A stretch of DNA of 64,000 nucleotides from Ganoderma boninense (taxonomy: Eukaryota; Basidiomycota; Agaricomycetes; Polyporales; Polyporaceae), in contig CM035308.1 in NCBI GenBank assembly GCA_002900995.3, forward strand, positions 3,560,089 through 3,624,088. Reading direction: 5' to 3'. Below are positions 57,331 through 64,000 of the stretch, one piece after another (within the stretch, counting starts at the first letter, position 1; every line of letters starts with the position of its first letter). The translations under genes were made by a program, and so were the position numbers. The notes under the pieces are model-generated. The model saw only the letters and a program-made list of their open reading frames with translations. It did not search any database and had not been told where the DNA came from.

Positions 57331-58021
57331 GGTTCAGAGCCAGATCAAAGATCCTGGGAGAGGACAGGATAAGAGAGCGAAGGAGCGATAGGGGAGTCCA
57401 GGACTAGTAACCCCTGCTCCCCCAAGATCGGAGACTCAAATAAGAACGAATAAGGGAAGGGATGCAACTTCTTCGGCTCTTCCTTCCCTATACTGGCTAG
57501 TACAGTCGCCAATTTGCTGGGCATGACAAGCGTTGCCATCGAGTATGTGAGCTTGACTAGTAGTGGTGGTGGTAGTGGTCAGAGAGTGAAACGGCGCTGT
57601 CGCTCGAAGTTTACAAAGCCCAAGCTCCGACAGTCTGGGATTCAAATGTCATTACTTCTGTATCTTAGTCTTCATACTCCGCCCCACCTGTCACAAGCAC
57701 CAGCGCCCGAGGAACCTCGCAAATCGATCACCCTTCTCCCGCAGCCTTCTTCCAATACTGTTGTTAGATACATGCTACATACACCGCAATACTCTAGTCG
57801 CGAAACCATTGCCACCTAGTCCAATTCGAGCCGGGTAAGTATGCCACCCATTATTCAGTCTCCACTGAGTAAGTTATGGCTCACTCACCGACTTGATCTT
57901 CCTCCTTTCAGATGTAAATCTCTTTCTAGGCACACTTGGTAGAGCATGAGGCCATTTCTGTTGTTTGAAAACTTGTCTAACTCTTTCAATCCCCTTCAGC
58001 TCGGCCGTCGCATCCCCGCAA
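57331..58021. other. Intergenic between divergent genes
   Basis: Separates the minus-strand dehydrogenase from the plus-strand F-box gene; no coding signal. Confidence 0.5.
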
Positions 58022-59993
58022 ATGCATAATCATGCGATGAATTCTGTCTCTTGCCACTTACATCGTCTCGAGATCGGACATGTACCCTCAGACGTCCTTC
58101 TTCTCATCCTCTCGTTCCTTCATGGACAAGACATCGCCAGGTGCATCAGGGTGAGACCCCAAATCGTGTTTACGTGGCGCGCTTCAAGGAACTGACTGCT
58201 CAATGGTGGCCAGGTCAGCCACGGCTTTGCGGCCCTCATCCGCTCAGATCTCTATCTACAATACCTGATTGAGCTGGCACAGACCGGCATGATTGACGGC
58301 GAATCCAGCGCTCTGCCCGTATCCGAGCGACTGCGCCGTCTTCGCCAGTACTCCTCTAACTGTCGCGGCGGTATTTTCAACCACGAGAGCCTTTTGCACT
58401 ATTCAAGTGACAGTCACCAGTACCAACATCACAGCGCTCTCAAGGGTGCATCCCTCACCAGGCCCTACGACGTCGAGGGTTCGTCGATCTTGTCTAAGCG
58501 TCTGGATCCGCCGTTCAGGTCATTCCTCTCTCTCGTCACCCATGGTTCTGCACAGGCCGGCATTCAGTCTCATCACGACGTGATACCGTTTTATGCCCCG
58601 GAGGACCCCAGGCGCCGCTTCAGTTGGTGGGCCATTGACGATGCTCAAGATCTGCTCGTGATCGCCGAGATGTCCCCACAGGGGACGGAGAACGAGTAAG
58701 TGTTCCATTAGACTCTATAACGTTGTGCACGAGATGCTGCGACGGACATGGAGACATTGTGTAGCCCGCCTTTGGTCGGTTTCTATTCGTTCAGCGGCTC
58801 GAAGACCGCTCCGGGGCCGACGGCTCACCAAGAAGCAGTCCGACCTCGCTTGCAGGTTGGTATCCCAAGCGGTGTCGAGCCTACGGCAGGCATCCATATC
58901 TTCAAAGTATGGGTCGTGCAGGAGCATGTCATTTGGGCAACCTGCGCCATCGGTCGTGAGGCTCGCAGCTACTCATTGGAACTCTGCAACTGGAGAACCG
59001 GACAAATTATATCGGTGCGTGTCCCTTCCTCTTCAACACATGTCCGCCCGTGTTGACTGTTTAATACGCGGTGCAGCGACAAGATCTTGGAACTCAGGAG
59101 GTTTATGTTGCATTGTTGGACAACGCCTACCTACTCGTTACACCCCAATCTCGGTCCAAGAGGTCACTGTATCTCGATGTATACAGTATCTCTCCTTCCA
59201 TCCATCCTCTCTGCACACTGCAGCTGCCAGATGACATTTATCTGTCACCTGGGATTGCCTTTACCTCATCGTGCAGGATAGTCGTGAGCCAAACATGTCC
59301 ACCCTCGCCCGGGGCACACTTCCGCGCCGATCCATCGCTGTCCATGGTGGTCCTCACCTACAAGGTCTGGGGTACGCACGGCGAAATCACCAGCCAGCTT
59401 CTCGTCGCCTGCACCACCATCCTCGCCGGAATCCACGCCGCAGCGGCCCCCGGCATGCCGTCGGAGACGCCATCGACGACTCGGAGCGGCCGACCATGAT
59501 CCCATATGCATGGGAAGCCTGGGGCGCACAGACATGCCTGTGACTGCGGCTGCGCGACGACGACCAAACCCGCTACGTACCCTACCGTATCCCCTTCGGC
59601 TCGAGGATTCCCGTTGCGGTGTACCACCGCGACGACGCGCGCTGGAGCGCGTCGATATACGTGTTCGACATCAACCCGCTCGAGACCGTGCTGGTGGATC
59701 GGACTCGACGACCGCCGTCGTCGAGGACGCGAAGGAAGCCCTGCCGGGCGTCGTCGACCCGGGATGCTCGGCGATTCCGTATGTCGTGTACCGCTTCCCG
59801 CTTCCCTATGCCCCCCCGAACCTCCCGGGCGGGTATCTTGTTTGGTGGGTGGAGATGACCATGACGGGATTTGCGCTGCTGGTGAGCGTTCATCCCCCCC
59901 TTTTGAGCTTTACATGCAGTGGGCACCTAAATCTCGCTGCTGTAGATCGAGGGTGACACTCTTGATGAGTCCCTGCAAAGCTGGACGGTGTGA
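58022..59993 (+). pseudogene. F-box family gene, nearly full length but with several lesions
   Basis: Most complete member here. F-box exon HVPSDVLLLILSFLHGQDI then ARCIR, exon 2 FAALIRSDLYLQYLIELAQT, LRQYSSNCRGGIFNHES, THGSAQAGIQS, APEDPRRRFSWWAIDDAQDL; later GIHIFKVWVVQEHVIWATCA, LELCNWRTGQIIS, LLDNAYLLVTPQSRSKRSLY, LDVYSISPSIHPLCTLQL, ADPSLSMVVLTYKVWG; tail ALPGVVDPGCSAIPYVVYRF to DESLQSWTV. Downstream of about 59430 the frame shifts near a C5 run, then an extra TGACTG (about 59540-59545) puts a TGA after TCL, and another shift lies near 59697. So the last exon is broken in three places, unless the sequence has errors. Likely SCF adaptor when intact. Confidence 0.75.
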
Positions 59994-60875
59994 CGGAGCG
60001 ACGTGTGCTGGAATGACGGACGACTGACAGCCACCATCGGGACCTGGTCCCGAGGCTTCAGGTGGGGGTACTACAAGGATTCCGAGCGGTCCTTCGTCTA
60101 GCCTATCCAGTCGATGTAGGATGGATCGTACCTTGACTAGTCTTGTATTTAATAATACTCTCAAGTTGCTCTGGTATCCCTGGCGCCGATGCTAGTCCGC
60201 GTCGAGTCGGAGCCCTGCTGTGACCTCCGCATGTTAGTTTGTGTGTCCCGTTGCCTTGTCGCGCTCCTTGGCACAATCCTGAAGTTCTCTTATAGCTGAT
60301 AGAAAAATTAAGATCGTCTTGTGGCTGAAGCTGAAGCACAGTATGTGCCGAACCTGATGGCTGCATCGTTCATAGCAGAAGGGCGCTTATGTGAACTTAA
60401 CCGGATCATGTCATGTCTTTGCTTCTTTGCTCTTGACCGCCATCTTCTCCTTTCAAAAAGCTCTACAAGACACGCGCGGACTGAACTATTTACACACATC
60501 AAGATGCATATACGAGGCAAAGTAGCTTGGTATGTCATATCCGCCGTCATTGCAGAACGTATGTTGTTTGACGCAGATCCACAGTCACGCGTCATCCAGG
60601 GCCTTGCGATGTACCTTAGCACGTTTCCGCATCTCGGACACAAGTCACGGACCTTGGAAATTTCAACGTTGAATATAGGTCCTACTCGAGGTCTGCACCA
60701 TAGACCGTGAGCCGTCCTCCCTTGCCCAGTTAAGAAGAAGGGTAGTGATCGGAAAGTGGCGTTCAATACTTATGCTACTAGACGACCTCCCCAGCACAGG
60801 GGTGACCTCTCGCTATCGTCCCGACTCACCCCTCGACCATCATCTCCCTGTCGTATCCAATCCTTCATTCACGAG
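59994..60875. other. Intergenic, no gene supported
   Basis: Frames on both strands overlap and show no conserved blocks. C/T-rich leader just before the next start. Confidence 0.4.
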
Positions 60876-62248
60876 ATGTCTGCCTCTGTAGATCCGTCCC
60901 AATGGAGGGAATCCGAGCTCTATGAGGAAATCACGGTGCGTAGTTGGCTGCACGTTGGTGACGAGATCCCTCAGACCCCTTAATCATGCGCAATTTCACT
61001 GTCCGGTAAAGATCAACAAATCCAAGGCACTCGCCCAATACAAGCTGCGCGAGAAGGACCTCGATGGGCTGGAATTTCATGTGGGCAAGTGCGTCGCGCC
61101 GTCTTTGGTCCACAGCCATACTCCCCCGGGGTTGACCGACCTTCCTTGGCACACCAGGATCCTCAACTACAAGGGATTCAAGGTGGACACGTATCTCTAC
61201 AAGGAGATCGAGGTAGAGCGGCGAGCATGGGGGCGCTACGGTGGTCCAGAGGCATTCGAAGCTGCGTGAGTGTGTCCCCCCCCTCCCCCTCCCCTTGTGC
61301 CAATACGCCCCTCCCCAACTGCCAACCCGCAGGCTCCAGAAGAAATACGAGGAGCACCAGCAGAAGCCCCGCCCGCGCAAGCAGTTCCAGCAGCCCTCCC
61401 AGTACGCGCGCGGTGCGCTCAAGCGCAAGCTCGGCGCCCGCAAGGCTCCGCGCACCGACCCCTACATCAAACGCTCGCGCGCGCTCTGGCAGGTCCGCGA
61501 CGCCATGCCCCGCTGGCTCTGGGACGCCTGCAACGGGGCACTGGACGTGCACAACACGCCCCCCCCCCCGGGCGAGTCGGACGTTGGTGCCGGCGCATCG
61601 AAGAAGGGGAAGGGAAAGGGAAAAGCGAAGTTCAAGCCCCTGTTCGACACCGACAAAAAGCGCGAAGCCGCGCTCCGCCTAGCGTTCACCCTACCTCTGG
61701 CGCGAGCGAACACCTACGCAACACGCCCTATTACCGACCCTGATGCCGCGAATGATGCAGGCGCTGCCCAATCGTCTCCTCAATGGCAGCGCTTGCTCGG
61801 CGTATTGAACGAGGCTCCGCGCCTCCCAACCGCCGCTGGGGAGCCCGGCGCAGGGCTGGTGTTGCAGACCGTTGCTGCACCACAGGCGATGAGCCCGACA
61901 TACCTCTACGAATGGGACACGCCGTACCTCGACCGGTTGCACGATGTCCTGGCTGCTGTCGGTCGCGTCCACGGAGGAGGCCTAGAGGGATGGGGCGCAG
62001 CGAAGTGGGCGGTGTACGATGTGGTGCGTCCTTTGCAGCGCGCAATTGTGCCGCGCGTAGATTACTGACGGTCCGCTCGGTGTTCCCAGTTCTCCGAGCG
62101 CATGAGCGGCCTAGAATTCGTCCTCTCCGACGACAAGGGAAACGGGTCCTGGATCGACCGCGCGGCGGGCTGGCTCGCGGAGGGCTACGCGGCGAGCGGG
62201 TTCAGGCGCGACGCGATGCCTCGCGTGCAGGTTCCCAAGTCCTTGTAA
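60876..62248 (+). CDS. XPA C-terminal-like domain protein, copy 3
   Basis: Clean five-exon model: 60876-60935, 61012-61088, 61116-61265, 61333-62023, 62090-62248; 378 residues. MSASVDPSQWRESELYEEIT, then INKSKALAQYKLREKDLDGL, YKGFKVDTYLYKEIEVERRA, WGRYGGPEAFEAALQKKYEE: these resemble the XPA C-terminal DNA-binding domain (K-x-E/S-A-x-x-x-Y-x-L-x-x-x-D-L, then L-Y-L-x-x-x-V-x-x-x-x-x-x-W-G), with the zinc finger absent. A basic linker follows (KRKLGARKAP), then the family-specific half: MPRWLWDACNGALDV, KKGKGKGKAKFKPLF, VLNEAPRLP, YEWDTPYLDRLHDVLAAVGR, GWGAAKWAVYDV, and last exon SWIDRAAGWLAEGYAASGF. Likely nucleic-acid binding by fold; role unknown. The third exon's 27-bp intron at 61089-61115 is very short, so that join may be at another site. 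Confidence 0.72.
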
Positions 62249-63349
62249 TCTCTGTCGGTGAGCTAGCACTGTGTATATTATATATGCTGCCTGTTTCGCA
62301 CCCGTACATGTGCTGAATTCATCTCTCGACCCATTTGTAGCTCGGAACGGTCATCTCATCTGCTGGTTGAGCTGGTTCTGACTCTCGTTCGACCAACTGG
62401 ACGCCTTATCTGTCTTCGCGATCATCCTTGGAACCACTGTGACTTCTCGTCCAGCCATCGATGCGGGCACGGTCAGTATGCGATCCTGGGGTCCCTCTCC
62501 TGATTCGTTGGTATGGATCCGGACCTTCTCCCTGTGCATGCCTCGTACATAACCCCCTCTTGACGCCTTCCTGGTGAACCGTATGTCTCGTTTCCGCGAT
62601 GAACCTTCTTGCACAGGCCAAGGCGCGTCGCCGAAAATAATGTTGGGCAGGGTCTCTCTTCAATTTCGGAGAAGACGGCGCGAGCAAGTGCACAGCGCCG
62701 ACGTCGAAACGGCGTCCATGCCCGAGACCAGCCTCGAGCGGGCATGAAGCCCGCGCCCGCCGACACGTTGAACTTTCTTGGGCGTCCTGGTGTCTGAAGC
62801 CTGGTGGCATTGAAGAACATCGATGAGCATGTCGGAAACACGAGGACAGTTGCCCTCCGCCACCTGAGAACGCCACGACCACCGAGAAACCCATATCGGT
62901 CACCATTCACAAATCTCCGCGTGCCAGGACTGCGCAGTACACACGCACACGACAAGTTTTAGGCTGCAGTAGATTATACAGTGCGTACGTGTTGGTCATG
63001 AAGCCCGCTGGCCACACGTGTGTATGCAACGATAATGGTTGACAGAACGCGCAGTACGTACGGGGGGTATCGTGGACGTATGAACTTGAACAAGGGGACA
63101 GGAATTATAATGCAGGAAGAGTCTCCGTACGCCATGCCCGCGTAGTACTCGAAAGGAAAGCCAAAACGCGTGCGCCGTAAGATGACGAACACCCGTGTGG
63201 AGCGTACAAGCTCGCTAGAGCGGCAGGTAAGGAGGGTGAAAGTTCGGGCGGGCAAGGCAACACGAGAAGATGAGGATGGGGAGAACGGACTGTGAGCGAT
63301 GTGCGGCGTATATGAATAGATAATCATTACTGTCCATGCTTGACCGACT
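62249..63349. other. Intergenic, no gene supported
   Basis: Minus-strand frames of up to 166 codons (62406-62955) overlap in different phases and look like chance. A GCGGGC...GCCCGC palindrome lies near 62735. Confidence 0.4.
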
Positions 63350-63792
63350 CTAGAGAAGTAGTGACGCGAGGCTGACGACGAATGCGCCCGAAACAATCGA
63401 CGTCACACCGCCGGCGGTCCAATGCCGTGCGCTGTTCGACTCCACAAAGCGAGCGCCAGTCTGGTCGGTGATGGTGGGAGTGACGTTGCGGAGTAGCTGC
63501 GTGGGCAGCATGTTCGGCGTGGAGTAGACCTGGAAGAGAGGTGCGACCGGTGTGCCGTCGAACTGGAAGAGGTGAAGCTTGGGTCCGTCGTCTGGGTCCT
63601 GGAAGATCTCCCAGCTCTGGTACAGCTCCGTGTCATTGTAGCCCTCGATGAAGTTCGACTCCGCCGCGCATGGGTCCTGGATTTGTTGGTAGCCATCACC
63701 AAATGGCGAGAGGGTGATGGAGCCGTTGGTGTTGAATGTGTACTGGCCGTGGTGCCAGTTGAGGACGCCGGTGATGCAGTTCGGCGACGAGC
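63350..63792 (-). CDS. ROT1: ROT1-like ER protein, last exon (partial gene)
   Basis: The minus strand from 63792 encodes GSSPNCITGVLNWHHGQYTF, NTNGSITLSPFGDGYQQIQD, PCAAESNFIEGYNDTELYQS, WEIFQDPDDGPKLHLFQFDG, TPVAPLFQVYSTPNMLPTQL, LRNVT, and a hydrophobic C-terminal tail ending VSGAFVVSLASLLL. These are the conserved blocks of Rot1, an ER-membrane chaperone needed for glycoprotein folding, cell wall beta-1,6-glucan and lysis of autophagic bodies in yeast. The exon starts after a CACACAG acceptor. Earlier exons (signal peptide, first half) are beyond the right edge or not recognisable in 63793-64000. Confidence 0.8.
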
Positions 63793-64000
63793 CTGTGTGC
63801 AAGCGCGTCAGCCGCGGAAACAACGGATTTACGCCCAAAAACCGATTTTGGCATTGGTTATAATTAGCACCCAGGGCTGGCATGGCGCGGACATCAACCA
63901 AGACACCTCCGACGGTGCGCAGCACCCACTCGAAAACCGCCCCCGACGACTTTCGTGCCGCAGAAAAGATTCCCTGGGGGATCATCGGAGGGGGAGACTG

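Noticed and set aside
62406..62955. Overlapping minus-strand frames of 160-166 codons
   Set aside because: Two phases are open over the same GC-rich DNA, so length is not evidence; no recognised motif.
63793..64000. First part of the ROT1 gene
   Set aside because: The open frame continues but encodes nothing like Rot1 before the CACACAG acceptor; probably intron or unrelated.
1..64000. tRNA, rRNA or CRISPR arrays
   Set aside because: None seen. The only tRNA-like match is the copia primer binding site, and repeats are transposon-derived or microsatellite.

Overview
This window looks like nuclear DNA of a filamentous basidiomycete, most likely an Agaricomycete of the polypore / white-rot type. 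Genes are split by many short GT-AG introns (about 50-70 bp). The mobile elements (Plavaka-type DNA transposons, a Ty1/copia retrotransposon, a two-gene Tnp2-like element) and the gene families (DUF6532, expanded F-box proteins, GH43, ROT1, small HSP20) are typical of that group. No tRNA, rRNA, CRISPR or bacterial-style operon was seen. A 100-base run of N at 54627-54726 is an assembly gap.

Region 1-20.4 kb is one F-box gene on the minus strand, broken into three pieces by a stack of mobile elements that can be taken apart by their target-site duplications (TSDs). A foldback element (392-2769, TA TSD) carries a CATCAGG-ended element (486-1679) in one arm. At an exon end of the same F-box gene sits a hAT-like element (3687-5267 plus 19802-19833, TSD CCTGCAAT). 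Inside it is a copia retrotransposon (5268-19796, TSD CTACC). Its 3' LTR was then cut by a CATCAG-ended element (5352-14171, TA TSD), which holds a full Plavaka transposon (5610-13926, TA) with a Plavaka transposase and a divergent DUF6532 gene.

Region 20.4-34.9 kb has two tandem secreted GH43-type glycosidase genes, each with a different lesion in the same exon. They are followed by an apparently intact two-gene transposon of a Tnp2/CACTA-like family (27.2-33.7 kb) and a fragment of a glucose-6-phosphate isomerase gene.

Region 35.7-64 kb is more gene-like: two paralogous short-chain dehydrogenases (35.7 and 57.3 kb), the C-terminal half of a membrane-anchored class 3 aldehyde dehydrogenase, a small predicted membrane protein, three paralogs of a protein with an XPA C-terminal-like domain (45, 47 and 61 kb; the first is broken), a divergent pair of HSP20 genes sharing one promoter region, two more damaged F-box paralogs (one next to the gap), and the C-terminal exon of a ROT1-like ER protein at the right edge. 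Nothing suggests the genes form one pathway. The clearest theme is repeated gene duplication and decay under heavy, recent transposon activity, with many C-to-T (CpG) changes in the elements.
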